DNA of 64,000 nucleotides, taken from Flavobacterium sp. (lineage in GTDB: Bacteria > Bacteroidota > Bacteroidia > Flavobacteriales > Flavobacteriaceae). The position numbers and the translations under genes were made by a program. How positions within the stretch are numbered: position 1 is the first letter of the stretch; every line of letters starts with the position of its first letter. Below the pieces are notes generated by a model, which saw only the letters and a list, made by a program, of their open reading frames with translations, did no database searches and was not told the DNA's origin. This document shows, piece after piece, positions 1 through 8,659 of the stretch. The DNA is taken from assembly GCA_027484725.1 (NCBI GenBank), contig JAIXSK010000016.1:372001-436000 (forward strand). The letters are read 5' to 3'.

Positions 1-1451
1 AAACCTTGTGAGAACACTGCCTCTTGTGCTTTTCTTTGCGTGTAACTGTAGGATACATCTAGTTTTGTATTCCCAAAGTTATAGCCAAATCCGGTTGAAA
101 ATCCTGTTAAATCACCCATTGTTTTTTTGTTCTCATAGGGGCTTTGTTCATAGCGATAGCCACCTCTAAAGCTCCAAAGTTTATGACGATATTCTCCACC
201 CAAACGAAACTCACCTGAAGTTTTTAATAGTTGGTTAGCAGCTGCATTAAGCGGTCTAAAATAGCTATCATTCGGTCTAAATTGAATGTTGCTGTAATCT
301 TTGAGGCAATAATCAATACTGATTAAACCTTTTTTGCCAAAGATATATGACAAACTTCCGGTCCATTTGCTAGGTGTTTGTAATTTGTATGCCGGATAAA
401 CAATCAGTACATCAGAATCTACATAAGCATCTGAAAGACCAGAAACTGGTGGATTTCCATAATTGTAACCGGTTGTTGCCAAAAGTTGTCTTTTTTCGTC
501 ATTAAGTCTATACCAAGTTGGAGATTCGTATGCAAGTCCTACCCGAAGGTTGTTGTTTAATTTAGCAATGGCTCCCAATTGAAATGAATAACCGTTTCCG
601 TAGGTGCGTTGATAATTTTTGAAAAACAGTTCTCTCATACCATCGGTAGTACTGTTTTCATTGTATTCATAAAATAAACTTGTTTTTTCTAAATCTGTAA
701 AATGGGTATTGAAATTAAATCCAAAGTAAAATTTGTCTGTGTATTGGCCTGAAAAGTTGAATGCTAATTTGCCATTGTATCCTTTGGTTTCAACTGAATT
801 TTCTTGATAAAAACTTCCGGGAGCAACATTGGCCACATATGTATTGTTGTTTGGATTGCTTGGGTCAGGATTAATCACATAACCGTTGTATCCCAAATAT
901 GCTTGTTGCCCTCTAATGTCTAGATCTTCGTAATAATTTGAAGCTAAAGTGCTTAGTGGGATATTTGAATTGTAAATGCCTGGATTGGCATAACTCAAAA
1001 AGTAATCAGCAACTGATTGACTCGGGTTGGTTCCGATACTTAAGATTGAATTGTCAAAGTTTCGCATGTTTTCATAATCAACAGAAAGTGCTAATTTTTT
1101 CCATTTACTTTTTTCGTCATAATTATTAAAAACCAATATTCCGCCGGCTTGGTTGAGGTCAAATGAATTATTGTTGCTGTTAACTTTACTGCCAAAATAA
1201 CTAGACTCATTTTTTGTATTTAAACTACTGAGTGTAACCGCTACTTGATTGTTGTTAAACACAGCACTACCAGCTGGATTGATATGTATTGAAGAGAAGT
1301 CGCCGCCCAAAGCCCCAAAAGCTCCACTCATGGCACTGAATCGGGCAGTTCCGTATAGATTTTCGTCTGCGTAAAGCAGCGCATCTGATAAAGTTTGAGC
1401 TTTGGTTGTTGTGCTCAATACAAAAAGTAAAATTCCAAAAATGTATTTCAT
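1..1451 (-). CDS. OmpP1/FadL-type outer-membrane transport protein, 3' end cut off
   Basis: The reading frame starts at the ATG at 1451 and stays open to the left edge, giving 483 codons, so the C-terminus is missing. The N-terminus is a signal peptide (MKYIFGILLFVLSTTTKAQ). It is followed by an OmpP1/FadL-like start (LYGTARFSAMSGAFGALGGD, then INPAGSAVF), typical of the Bacteroidota proteins annotated as OmpP1/FadL or hemin-receptor-like porins. The rest has alternating aromatic and polar residues, as expected for beta strands of an outer-membrane barrel. The family carries hydrophobic compounds across the outer membrane, but the substrate cannot be read from sequence. It lies downstream of, and in the same direction as, the lipoprotein gene at 1517-2479, with a hairpin between them. 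It has no obvious TAnnTTTG box of its own. Confidence 0.75.
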   Translation of the reverse strand, partial: MKYIFGILLFVLSTTTKAQTLSDALLYADENLYGTARFSAMSGAFGALGGDFSSIHINPAGSAVFNNNQVAVTLSSLNTKNESSYFGSKVNSNNNSFDLNQAGGILVFNNYDEKSKWKKLALSVDYENMRNFDNSILSIGTNPSQSVADYFLSYANPGIYNSNIPLSTLASNYYEDLDIRGQQAYLGYNGYVINPDPSNPNNNTYVANVAPGSFYQENSVETKGYNGKLAFNFSGQYTDKFYFGFNFNTHFTDLEKTSLFYEYNENSTTDGMRELFFKNYQRTYGNGYSFQLGAIAKLNNNLRVGLAYESPTWYRLNDEKRQLLATTGYNYGNPPVSGLSDAYVDSDVLIVYPAYKLQTPSKWTGSLSYIFGKKGLISIDYCLKDYSNIQFRPNDSYFRPLNAAANQLLKTSGEFRLGGEYRHKLWSFRGGYRYEQSPYENKKTMGDLTGFSTGFGYNFGNTKLDVSYSYTQRKAQEAVFSQG

Positions 1452-1467
1452 AGTCAATAATTGTCCA

Positions 1468-1507
1468 TTAAAAAACCTATATCATTTAAAAGTAATGACA
1501 TAGGTTT
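1468..1507 (-). terminator. possible Rho-independent terminator after the W/G/N-rich lipoprotein
   Basis: On the minus strand, AAACCTAT (1500-1507 reverse complement) pairs with its partner at 1473-1480. There is an inner CATT/AATG stem, and a run of Ts (A1470-1475 on the plus strand) follows. It sits 10 bp after the stop codon of the gene at 1517. It also lies just upstream of the FadL-type start, so it could instead act as a leader hairpin. Confidence 0.5.
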
Positions 1508-1516
1508 AAATTGTTT

Positions 1517-2479
1517 TTATCTTCTTCCCCCAGATGAACGACCACCACCAGATCCACCGCCACTGTATCCGCCACCCCCATATCCGCCACTAGAGCGACT
1601 TGGAGTATATCCACTGTTGCTAGATCTAGGCGAACTGTATCTCGAATTATCAGGAGATGAAGTTCTTGGAGAGGTGTAATCAGGTCTTGGATTATAAGTT
1701 TGTTGATTATATGTATTAGGTGTTCTTACATTACCGGTTCGCGGATTTTGATAACTGCTTTGTGGGACATTTCCGGTTGAGTATCCTTGCGGATTTCTCA
1801 CTCCGTTGTTTGAATTTCTTACACCGCTATTGGTAAAAGTAGAGTTGTTTCTGATGCCGTTGTAGTTGTAGTTTGGTTGCCCTAAACTGTTGCGGACATA
1901 ACTGCGTGTTCCGTAATGAGCCGGCTGATAATAGCTTGTATAACCGTAGTTTGGATACCAAGAATTCCAGCCCCAACCCCAATAATATGGGCTATACCAT
2001 GAGTTCCAACCCCAATTAAAATAAGGGTCATACCACGAACCCCAACCTAGGCCTATATTCCAATTCCAACCTGAATTCCAGCCCCAGTAATTGTTCCATC
2101 CCCAACCCCAATTGTTGCCATAAAAGTTGATGTTGGTTTGTGTTGTATTTGAACCCCAATCTGCGTAACTGGTTTTATAAACTGATGTACTGTCATTCTG
2201 ACTGTAGTTGTTGCTACGGTATTGCTCAACATCACTAAAAATTTCATCTTTTGGAGGATTTTCTTGTAAAGAACTAAAATATTCTTTGTACTGATTGCTC
2301 GAAGAATTTTGAGCAGAAGTAACCGTTTCGTTGTTATTCTGATTGAAGTCAGAGTAAATACCATCACGGTCATAATAAGATACGTTTTGGTAGGTATCAC
2401 AAGAGACAAGCCACAACGAGAAAATTCCCGATGTAAAATAAAAGAATTTTCTATTAAGGGCAGTTTTATTCAGTTTCAT
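1517..2479 (-). CDS. Trp/Gly/Asn-rich lipoprotein of unknown function
   Basis: This is a 320-residue protein with a lipoprotein signal: a hydrophobic segment ends in the lipobox LVSC, with the lipidated Cys at 27, so it should be membrane-anchored outside the cytoplasm. Residues about 115-185 are an aromatic low-complexity tract built from WGW, NSGWNW and SWYSPYYWG-type units. A second part is Asn/Pro/Arg-rich, and the tail is a Gly/Ser/Arg tract (GGGYSGGGSGGGRSSGG). No enzymatic motif is visible. Similar proteins next to proS are seen in flavobacteria from general knowledge, but I recognise no function. A TAATTTTG box (2508-2515, minus strand) lies 28 nt upstream of the ATG. The divergent neighbour is proS. 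Confidence 0.75.
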   Translation of the reverse strand: MKLNKTALNRKFFYFTSGIFSLWLVSCDTYQNVSYYDRDGIYSDFNQNNNETVTSAQNSSSNQYKEYFSSLQENPPKDEIFSDVEQYRSNNYSQNDSTSVYKTSYADWGSNTTQTNINFYGNNWGWGWNNYWGWNSGWNWNIGLGWGSWYDPYFNWGWNSWYSPYYWGWGWNSWYPNYGYTSYYQPAHYGTRSYVRNSLGQPNYNYNGIRNNSTFTNSGVRNSNNGVRNPQGYSTGNVPQSSYQNPRTGNVRTPNTYNQQTYNPRPDYTSPRTSSPDNSRYSSPRSSNSGYTPSRSSGGYGGGGYSGGGSGGGRSSGGRR

Positions 2480-2494
2480 AACGATTATATTTTA

Positions 2495-2525
2495 TTGTCC
2501 AGCTACACAAAATTAGTTAGTTTTG
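2495..2525 (+). promoter_or_regulatory. proS promoter (TTG ... TAGTTTTG)
   Basis: TTG at 2495-2497 and TAGTTTTG at 2518-2525 are separated by 20 bp, which fits the Bacteroidota -33/-7 promoter. Transcription would start near 2529, leaving a leader of about 47 nt before the proS ATG at 2576. Confidence 0.55.
2508..2515 (-). promoter_or_regulatory. -7 box of the lipoprotein gene (TAATTTTG)
   Basis: Matches the Bacteroidota consensus TAnnTTTG on the minus strand, 28 nt before the ATG at 2479. Two bases separate it from the opposing -7 box of proS. A -33 TTG is not clear. Confidence 0.5.
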
Positions 2526-2561
2526 CCGAACGTTTTAGTTAAAAAAAGTTAAACAATATTT

Positions 2562-2579
2562 ATGCCATTAAGTAAATGA
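2562..2579 (+). other. five-codon leader ORF overlapping the proS start
   Basis: ATG CCA TTA AGT AAA TGA runs from 2562 and its TGA overlaps the proS ATG (ATGA at 2576-2579). It lies inside the predicted proS leader. It could couple translation to proS or be chance. No conservation data are available. Confidence 0.25.
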
Positions 2580-4054
2580 GCAAGAACCTTACTACAAGAG
2601 CCGAAGATTATTCAAAGTGGTACAACGAATTAGTCGTCAAAGCAGATTTAGCAGAAAATTCAGGAGTACGCGGATGTATGGTCATCAAACCCTACGGATA
2701 TGCTATCTGGGAAAAAATGCAAGCCGAACTTGATCGCATGTTCAAAGAAACAGGACACAGCAATGCGTATTTCCCGTTGTTTGTACCCAAAAGTATGTTT
2801 GAGGCCGAAGAGAAAAACGCCGAAGGATTTGCCAAAGAATGTGCGATAGTAACACATTATCGTCTTAAAAACGATCCGGACAAAGCCGGTAAGCTGATGG
2901 TTGATCCAAATGCTAAGTTAGAAGAAGAGCTCATTGTACGTCCAACCAGCGAGGCCATTATTTGGTCTACCTACAAAAGTTGGGTTCAATCTTACCGCGA
3001 TTTACCGCTACTTATAAATCAATGGGCCAATGTAGTTCGATGGGAAATGCGCACGCGTTTGTTTTTGCGCACCGCAGAATTCTTGTGGCAAGAAGGGCAT
3101 ACGGCACATGCTACCAAAGCCGAAGCCATTGAAGAGTCTGAAAAAATGATGAATGTTTATGCAAACTTCGTTGAGAATTTTATGGCCATTCCGGTAATTA
3201 AAGGTCTAAAAACCGAAAGCGAGCGTTTTGCCGGAGCTGAAGAAACCTATTGTATTGAAGCGCTCATGCAAGACGGAAAAGCATTACAAGCAGGAACTTC
3301 TCATTTTTTAGGTCAGAATTTTGCCAAAGCTTTTGACGTAAAATTTGCCAACGCCGAAGGAAAGCAAGAGCATGTTTGGGGCACTTCATGGGGCGTTTCT
3401 ACCCGATTAATGGGCGCCTTAGTTATGACTCATTCGGATGATCAAGGATTGGTATTACCTCCTAATTTAGCTCCGATTCAAGTGGTGATTGTTCCCATAT
3501 ACAAATCAGACGAACAACTGGCTGAAATTTCAGCAAATGTAAATGCATTGGTTACGCAACTCAGAAAAAGAAGTGTTTCAGTCAAATTTGATGACAGAGA
3601 CACACACAAACCAGGTTTTAAATTCAATGAATACGAGCTCAAGGGTGTTCCGGTCCGCATTGCTATTGGTCCGAATGATTTGGCCAACGGAACCTACGAA
3701 GTTGCGCGTAGAGATAATCTAACCAAAGAAGTGGTTGGTAAAGAAGTCATTGTTGATTACGTGTCAGATTTGCTCGAACAAATTCAGAAAAATCTATTTG
3801 ATCGCGCTTTAAATTATAGAAACACTCATATTACAGAGGTTGAAAATTTTGATCAGTTCAAAGAAGTTTTAGAAGGAAAAGGCGGATTTATTTCAGCCCA
3901 TTGGGATGGTACCGCAGAGACTGAAGAAAAAATAAAAGAATTGACCAAAGCAACCATTCGTTGTATACCTCTAGATCAAAAAAAGGAGGAAGGAGTTTGT
4001 GTTTTTTCAGGAGCAAAATCCTCAGGCAGAGTACTGTTTGCAAAGGCCTACTAA
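2576..4054 (+). CDS. proS: proline--tRNA ligase, archaeal/eukaryotic type
   Basis: This cytoplasmic class II aminoacyl-tRNA synthetase (492 residues) charges tRNA-Pro. Visible landmarks are the TSE loop (RPTSE, 122-126) that contacts the prolyl-adenylate, motif 2 ([15 protein letters not shown], about 155-169, then HTAH) and motif 3 ([15 protein letters not shown], about 269-283). An anticodon-binding domain (about 300-405) follows, then a C-terminal domain ending in KAY. The terminal Tyr and the absence of the roughly 180-residue INS editing domain identify the short archaeal/eukaryotic-type enzyme usual in Bacteroidota. The start at 2576 is supported by the conserved N-terminus and the upstream promoter. 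Its leader contains a five-codon ORF whose stop overlaps the start codon. Confidence 0.97.
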   Translation: MSKNLTTRAEDYSKWYNELVVKADLAENSGVRGCMVIKPYGYAIWEKMQAELDRMFKETGHSNAYFPLFVPKSMFEAEEKNAEGFAKECAIVTHYRLKNDPDKAGKLMVDPNAKLEEELIVRPTSEAIIWSTYKSWVQSYRDLPLLINQWANVVRWEMRTRLFLRTAEFLWQEGHTAHATKAEAIEESEKMMNVYANFVENFMAIPVIKGLKTESERFAGAEETYCIEALMQDGKALQAGTSHFLGQNFAKAFDVKFANAEGKQEHVWGTSWGVSTRLMGALVMTHSDDQGLVLPPNLAPIQVVIVPIYKSDEQLAEISANVNALVTQLRKRSVSVKFDDRDTHKPGFKFNEYELKGVPVRIAIGPNDLANGTYEVARRDNLTKEVVGKEVIVDYVSDLLEQIQKNLFDRALNYRNTHITEVENFDQFKEVLEGKGGFISAHWDGTAETEEKIKELTKATIRCIPLDQKKEEGVCVFSGAKSSGRVLFAKAY

Positions 4055-4082
4055 AAAAAAATAAAAAAAATTAGTTTAGCTC

Positions 4083-4112
4083 TTGCGCGAATAGAAAATA
4101 GATGTATCTTTG
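4083..4112 (+). promoter_or_regulatory. promoter of tRNA-Glu/rpsT (TTG ... TATCTTTG)
   Basis: TTG at 4083-4085 and TATCTTTG at 4105-4112 are 19 bp apart, matching the Bacteroidota consensus. Transcription would begin about 16 nt before the tRNA. Confidence 0.6.
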
Positions 4113-4131
4113 CAACCGCAATGAGAAAGAT

Positions 4132-4203
4132 GGCCCGTTCGTCTATCGGTTAGGACGCCAGGTTTTCATCCTGGTAAGAGGGGTTCGATTCCCCTACGGG
4201 CTA
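4132..4203 (+). tRNA. tRNA-Glu (anticodon UUC)
   Basis: The cloverleaf can be drawn by eye over 72 nt. The acceptor stem GGCCCGT pairs with ACGGGCT (one G-U pair), with discriminator A at 4203. The anticodon stem CCAGG/CCTGG encloses the loop TTTTCAT with anticodon TTC. The T arm is GAGGGGTTCGATTCCCCT. CCA is not encoded. It shares a promoter region with rpsT, which starts 30 bp downstream. Confidence 0.95.
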
Positions 4204-4233
4204 CAAAAAATTAAACTTTAAGTTAAAAAGATA

Positions 4234-4485
4234 ATGGCAAATCACAAGTCAGCTTTAAAAAGAATCAGAAGTAACGAAAAAAGAAGAGTGTTGAATCGTT
4301 ATCAGCACAAAACCACGCGTAATGCAATTAAAGCATTGCGTATGGCTACTGATAAATCTGAAGCTTCTGCTAAACTTTCAGCAGTGATTTCAATGATTGA
4401 CAAATTGGCTAAGAAAAATGTTATCCATGACAACAAAGCTTCTAACCTTAAGTCAAAATTGACAAAGCACGTTGCTAAATTGTAA
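4234..4485 (+). CDS. rpsT: 30S ribosomal protein S20
   Basis: 83 residues, very basic, starting [18 protein letters not shown] and ending KLTKHVAKL. This is the typical S20 profile, with an N-terminal Lys/Arg-rich helix that binds 16S rRNA. S20 is a primary 16S-binding protein of the small subunit. Its length matches the family (about 83-87). It follows tRNA-Glu by 30 bp with no separate promoter box, so a tRNA-mRNA co-transcript is likely. A strong terminator follows. Confidence 0.97.
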   Translation: MANHKSALKRIRSNEKRRVLNRYQHKTTRNAIKALRMATDKSEASAKLSAVISMIDKLAKKNVIHDNKASNLKSKLTKHVAKL

Positions 4486-4503
4486 TTAGCAGCATTACGA
4501 TAC

Positions 4504-4534
4504 AAAAAAAGCCTTCCCAACGGAAGGCTTTTTT
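4504..4534. terminator. bidirectional Rho-independent terminator
   Basis: Perfect stem GCCTTCC (4511-4517) / GGAAGGC (4522-4528) with loop CAAC, flanked by seven As before and six Ts after. It serves rpsT on the plus strand and the response regulator ending at 4556 on the minus strand. Confidence 0.9.
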
Positions 4535-4555
4535 ATTTTGATAACTTTTATTGTC

Positions 4556-4966
4556 TCACAGTATTTTCTTTAAATCTTCAAGCATTTCTTTTGATATAGG
4601 TTTTGACATAAAGTCAAGTACCATCGGATAAGTTTTAGCTTTATTAATATCATCCGGATCAATGGTTGATGATAAAACAATTACTTTGCAGTTCGGGAAC
4701 AATTGTCGGTATTCCACTTCTGAAAAATGGTCCAAAAACTCCCAGCCGCCCATGACCGGCATGTTCAAATCTAAAAAAATCAATTGCGGGTAGGTAGTTA
4801 TTTCACCACCTAAATTGTTGAGTTTTAAATCGTCAAAATAATTGAGCGCATCTTCACCGTTTTCAGCGGTAATGAGTTCTTGGGTTATTTCAGATTTATT
4901 GATGACCATTTTACACAGCATCAGCGTAATCGGATCGTCATCAACACACATTACTAAATCTAACAT
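4556..4966 (-). CDS. single-domain response regulator (CheY-like receiver)
   Basis: 136 residues forming one receiver domain with no output domain. The acidic pocket is D9-D11 (VDDDP), the phospho-acceptor is D66 in FLDLNMPVMGG, the switch Ser/Thr lies at 99-101 (LSST), and the conserved Lys is K122 (MSKP). All residues needed for phosphotransfer are present. It begins 4 bp after the stop of the PAS histidine kinase (4971-6686), so the pair is co-transcribed and the kinase is the probable phosphodonor. Such stand-alone receivers act by protein-protein contact or in a phosphorelay. The target is unknown. Confidence 0.9.
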   Translation of the reverse strand: MLDLVMCVDDDPITLMLCKMVINKSEITQELITAENGEDALNYFDDLKLNNLGGEITTYPQLIFLDLNMPVMGGWEFLDHFSEVEYRQLFPNCKVIVLSSTIDPDDINKAKTYPMVLDFMSKPISKEMLEDLKKIL

Positions 4967-4970
4967 AAAA

Positions 4971-6686
4971 CTACTTTTTGAAGGTTATGGTAAAAGTGGT
5001 TCCTTTATCAACTTCACTTTCAACACTGATGGTGCCGCCCATAGATTCTACTTGTGATTTAACCAAATAAAGCCCCAAACCTTTGCTGTCTGAGTGGTTG
5101 TGAAAACGTTGGTACAATCCAAAAATCTTGTCACGGTTCCGTTCCATATCAATACCAATTCCGTTGTCTTTAAAAGTCAAAACCGTTTGTTCGGAAGTTT
5201 CTTTAGCTGAAACTAAAATGCGCAAAGTTCTTTTGGGTGAACGATATTTGATGGCATTGGTGAACAAATTCAAAAGAATACTTTCTAAATAAGACTTATT
5301 GATGTTGACAATAGTGGCCTTTTCAAGTTCTATTTTGAGTATCGGTTGATGTTGGCTAATCAAATATGAAAGCTGATTGAAAACATTCTCAAAAACATCT
5401 TTAATCACAACTTCCTCTTTTTGGATCGATGGATTGTCTTTGATGATGATTACTTTTACCAAATCATTGATGGTTTCATTGAGCAAGTTAGTTGATGTTG
5501 AAAAGCCATTGAGAATTTCTTTAAGTTCAGGGTTTTCAACCGGAATCTCTTTCATCAAATGAAGTAAGCCCGTTAAATTTGAGAGCGGTGCGCGCAGGTT
5601 GTGCGATGTAATGTAAGAGAACTGTTTTAAGTCTTTGTTGTTTTGCGTGAGCTCGCGAATGAGTTGCTCTTTCTCTTTTTCTTGGCGTTTTTCTTCTGTA
5701 ATGTTCCGCTGAATAGACACCCAATGCGAGTGTTCGCCTTCTTTATTGGTAATGGGAATCATCGAGAAATTCACCCAATACTCTTCGCCATCTTTGGTGT
5801 GGTTGAGGGTTTCAAACTTAAATTCCTCTCGATTTTTAAGTGCTTTTTTCAATCCGGCAATTTCAGCTTTTACCGATGGTCGTCCCATAAATACTTTTGG
5901 GGTTTTACCAATCACTTCGCTCGCTTTATAGCCGGTCATTTCGGTGAAGGCCGGATTCACAAACACAATTTTCGGAATCGTTGCATTTGATTTCTCTGAT
6001 TCGGTAATAATCACCGCATCTTTGGTTTCGGTAATCACGGTTTCCAAAAGTTTGAGTCGTTGCTCTTCTTCTTTTTGACGCGTAATATCTTGAATGGCTC
6101 CAATCATACGCACCGCATTTCCGTCTTCATCTTTCACCAAAAATCCTCGATCAAACACATATTTATAGGTTCCGTCGGCACACATAAAGCGGTATTCATC
6201 TTGCCATTTTTCGGTTTTTTGTTCAATAAACGAATACAGTTTAATAGACATTTTAATACTGTCTTCCGGATGAATTCGGTCAAACCACCATTTTGAAGTA
6301 TTGCCTACCTCTTCTTTTTTATAACCAAAAACGCCTTGAATTCCTTTGTTCCAAGTAAAATGGTCGTCTTGAATTTTCCAATCCCAAATGGTATCACTCG
6401 TGGCCTTGGCTACAATGTCATAACGCTCGTTTGAAGAGATGAGTTCTTCATTGGTTTGATTCATCTGTTCAAAAATCTTTCGGTTCTGAAAGTCATTTTT
6501 GGTCAGAATAATTTTAAAGATGATGCCTGATACCAGAATAAAAATAACATCTTTTAAACCAACTACATAGAGTAATTCGGTAGACGATTCATAAGTGAAG
6601 TTGTTCAAAACAAAAAAGCCAACAATAGCCAAACATGTTGAAAACAAGAGGTACAACAGGGTTATTTTGGTGGCTTTATTTTTCAT
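4971..6686 (-). CDS. PAS-domain sensor histidine kinase
   Basis: 571 residues. Two membrane segments (about 8-30 and 44-61) enclose a very short external loop, so signals are probably sensed in the membrane or cytoplasm. Two PAS/PAC domains follow (about 84-204 and 213-331). Next is a dimerisation/phosphoacceptor domain with H362 (TSHNLRAPLSNL) and an ATPase domain with N box (N473, N477), G1 box (DNGIGID, D507) and G2 box (GLGLYLV). The second PAS resembles LOV domains (GKTPKVFMGRPS) but lacks the photoactive Cys. The start at 6686 is preferred. A longer frame begins with TTG at 6713, but a TATATTTG box (6692-6699) lies between the two, leaving almost no leader. It is co-transcribed with the receiver protein downstream. 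Confidence 0.9.
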   Translation of the reverse strand: MKNKATKITLLYLLFSTCLAIVGFFVLNNFTYESSTELLYVVGLKDVIFILVSGIIFKIILTKNDFQNRKIFEQMNQTNEELISSNERYDIVAKATSDTIWDWKIQDDHFTWNKGIQGVFGYKKEEVGNTSKWWFDRIHPEDSIKMSIKLYSFIEQKTEKWQDEYRFMCADGTYKYVFDRGFLVKDEDGNAVRMIGAIQDITRQKEEEQRLKLLETVITETKDAVIITESEKSNATIPKIVFVNPAFTEMTGYKASEVIGKTPKVFMGRPSVKAEIAGLKKALKNREEFKFETLNHTKDGEEYWVNFSMIPITNKEGEHSHWVSIQRNITEEKRQEKEKEQLIRELTQNNKDLKQFSYITSHNLRAPLSNLTGLLHLMKEIPVENPELKEILNGFSTSTNLLNETINDLVKVIIIKDNPSIQKEEVVIKDVFENVFNQLSYLISQHQPILKIELEKATIVNINKSYLESILLNLFTNAIKYRSPKRTLRILVSAKETSEQTVLTFKDNGIGIDMERNRDKIFGLYQRFHNHSDSKGLGLYLVKSQVESMGGTISVESEVDKGTTFTITFKK

Positions 6687-6691
6687 TGTCT

Positions 6692-6699
6692 CAAATATA
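6692..6699 (-). promoter_or_regulatory. -7 box of the kinase/receiver operon (TATATTTG)
   Basis: Consensus TAnnTTTG on the minus strand ends 5 nt before the ATG at 6686. A start here implies a leaderless or nearly leaderless mRNA and rules out the longer TTG start at 6713. Confidence 0.5.
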
Positions 6700-6825
6700 A
6701 TTAATTTATTCAATGCAAATCACCACAAAACCGAAACTTCAACAGAGTTTTTAACAGCTTTATTGATAATCATCCACAAACGCCAAACTCAATGCTTTGC
6801 GTATTTTTTATCTCGAAATAAAGTG

Positions 6826-6833
6826 TACCTTTG
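6826..6833 (+). promoter_or_regulatory. -7 box of typA (TACCTTTG)
   Basis: Matches TAnnTTTG and is followed by a 19-nt interval to the ATG at 6853. The nearest TTTG upstream (6796-6799) is 26 bp away, longer than the usual -33/-7 spacing. Confidence 0.5.
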
Positions 6834-6852
6834 CGGCCATTAAAAAACACAG

Positions 6853-8652
6853 ATGGAATCAATCAGAAACATAGCCATTATTGCGCACGTTGACCACGGT
6901 AAGACCACCTTGGTAGATAAAATTATGTACCACTGCCAACTTTTTCGCGAAAACGAAAACACCGGCGACCTCATTCTTGACAACAATGACCTTGAGCGTG
7001 AGCGCGGTATTACCATTACCTCCAAAAACGTTTCGGTGATGTACAAAGGCACCAAAATCAACATCATTGACACCCCGGGCCACGCCGATTTTGGTGGAGA
7101 AGTAGAGCGCGTACTCAATATGGCTGATGGTGTTTGTTTGTTGGTAGATGCTTTTGAAGGCCCCATGCCGCAAACGCGCTTTGTGCTGCAAAAAGCCATT
7201 GATTTAGGATTAAAACCCTGTGTGGTAATTAATAAAGTAGACAAAGAAAACTGTACGCCTGAAGAAGTACACGAAAAAGTTTTTGACTTGATGTTTGAAC
7301 TAGGTGCCGAAGAATGGCAACTCGATTTTCCGACGGTGTACGGGTCGGCCAAAAACAATTGGATGTCTGACGATTGGAAAAACCAAACCAACAACATCGA
7401 ACCGTTATTAGACATGGTCATCAATAACGTTCCTGCGCCCGAAGTGAGCCAAGGAACACCACAAATGCTCATCACTTCACTTGATTTCTCATCGTTTACC
7501 GGACGTATCGCCATTGGTCGTTTAGAGCGTGGTGTTTTAAAAGAAGGCATGCCTATTTCACTCGTTAAACGCGACGGAAAAATCATCAAATCACGCATCA
7601 AAGAACTCCACACTTTTGAAGGTTTAGGCCGTAAAAAAGTTTCCGAAGTCATTGCAGGTGATATCTGTGCCATTGTAGGTGTTGAAGGATTTGAAATTGG
7701 CGATACCATTGCTGATTTTGAAAACCCAGAAGCATTGCAAACCATTGCCATTGATGAGCCAACCATGAGCATGCTTTTTACCATCAACGATTCACCGTTT
7801 TTTGGTAAAGAAGGAAAGTTCGTAACCTCGCGCCACATCAAAGATCGTTTGGCCAAAGAACTCGAAAAAAACTTAGCCTTGCGCGTGGCTGATACAGATT
7901 CAGCCGATAAATTCATGGTATTCGGTCGTGGTGTATTGCACTTGTCAGTACTCATTGAAACCATGCGTCGCGAAGGATACGAATTGCAAATTGGCCAGCC
8001 GCAAGTCATCATCAAAGAAATAGATGGTCAAAAATGCGAGCCAATTGAAGAACTCACCATTGATTTACCTGAAAACCTATCGGGTCGTGCCGTAGAATTT
8101 GTTTCGGTGCGCAAAGGCGAAATGCTTTCTATGGAAGCCAAAGGCGAGCGCATGATTGTCAAATTCAACATTCCGTCGCGCGGCATCATCGGGCTCAGAA
8201 ATCAACTATTGACCGCCACAGCCGGTGAGGCCATTATGGCACACCGCTTTATTGGTTATGAGCCGTTCAAAGGTGAAATCGCAGGCCGCATCAACGGTTC
8301 GCTCATTTCTATGGAAAACGGAAAAGCCATTCCTTATTCCATCAATAAATTGCAAGACCGCGGAAGCTTCTTTGTTGATCCGAACGAAGATGTATACGAA
8401 GGTCAAGTAGTAGGCGAGAATTCCCGTAGCGATGATATGGTTATCAACATCACCAAAACCAAGCAGCTCACCAACTTCCGTTCTGCAGGTGCCGATGACA
8501 AAACACGCATTACACCGGCCATCAAATTCTCTTTAGAAGAAGCATTAGAATACATCCAAAAAGACGAATACGTCGAGGTAACCCCTAAATCGCTCCGATT
8601 GCGCAAAATTTATCTCAATGAAAATGATCGCAAGCGCTACAAAATAGACTAG
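6853..8652 (+). CDS. typA: translational GTPase TypA/BipA
   Basis: 599 residues, the normal length for TypA. It is a ribosome-binding GTPase of the EF-G superfamily involved in ribosome assembly and stress adaptation. GTP-binding motifs are G1 AHVDHGKT (11-18), G2 RGITITS (51-57), G3 DTPGHADF (73-80) and G4 NKVD (127-130). Domain II (about 205-295), two alpha/beta domains and the TypA-specific C-terminal domain (from about 480, with LLTATAGEAIMAHRF before it) are all visible. The ATG at 6853 is 19 nt after the -7 box. Transcription probably ends at the hairpin starting 8 bp after the stop. Confidence 0.97.
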   Translation: MESIRNIAIIAHVDHGKTTLVDKIMYHCQLFRENENTGDLILDNNDLERERGITITSKNVSVMYKGTKINIIDTPGHADFGGEVERVLNMADGVCLLVDAFEGPMPQTRFVLQKAIDLGLKPCVVINKVDKENCTPEEVHEKVFDLMFELGAEEWQLDFPTVYGSAKNNWMSDDWKNQTNNIEPLLDMVINNVPAPEVSQGTPQMLITSLDFSSFTGRIAIGRLERGVLKEGMPISLVKRDGKIIKSRIKELHTFEGLGRKKVSEVIAGDICAIVGVEGFEIGDTIADFENPEALQTIAIDEPTMSMLFTINDSPFFGKEGKFVTSRHIKDRLAKELEKNLALRVADTDSADKFMVFGRGVLHLSVLIETMRREGYELQIGQPQVIIKEIDGQKCEPIEELTIDLPENLSGRAVEFVSVRKGEMLSMEAKGERMIVKFNIPSRGIIGLRNQLLTATAGEAIMAHRFIGYEPFKGEIAGRINGSLISMENGKAIPYSINKLQDRGSFFVDPNEDVYEGQVVGENSRSDDMVINITKTKQLTNFRSAGADDKTRITPAIKFSLEEALEYIQKDEYVEVTPKSLRLRKIYLNENDRKRYKID

Positions 8653-8659
8653 TACTCAG

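Noticed and set aside
1461..1679. Proline-rich plus-strand ORF
   Set aside because: It is the antisense of the Gly/Ser-rich tail of the lipoprotein gene and has no promoter or start context.
5643..5990. Plus-strand ORF opposite the histidine kinase
   Set aside because: A shadow of the PAS-domain coding region, with no conserved features.
5880..6050. LOV photoreceptor domain in the histidine kinase
   Set aside because: The second PAS has a LOV-like motif (GKTPKVFMGRPS), but the adduct-forming Cys is absent, so light sensing is not supported.
6840..8015. Long minus-strand ORF of about 390 codons opposite typA
   Set aside because: It is a frame shadow of typA. Its composition (Ser/Met/Arg-rich) is not protein-like.
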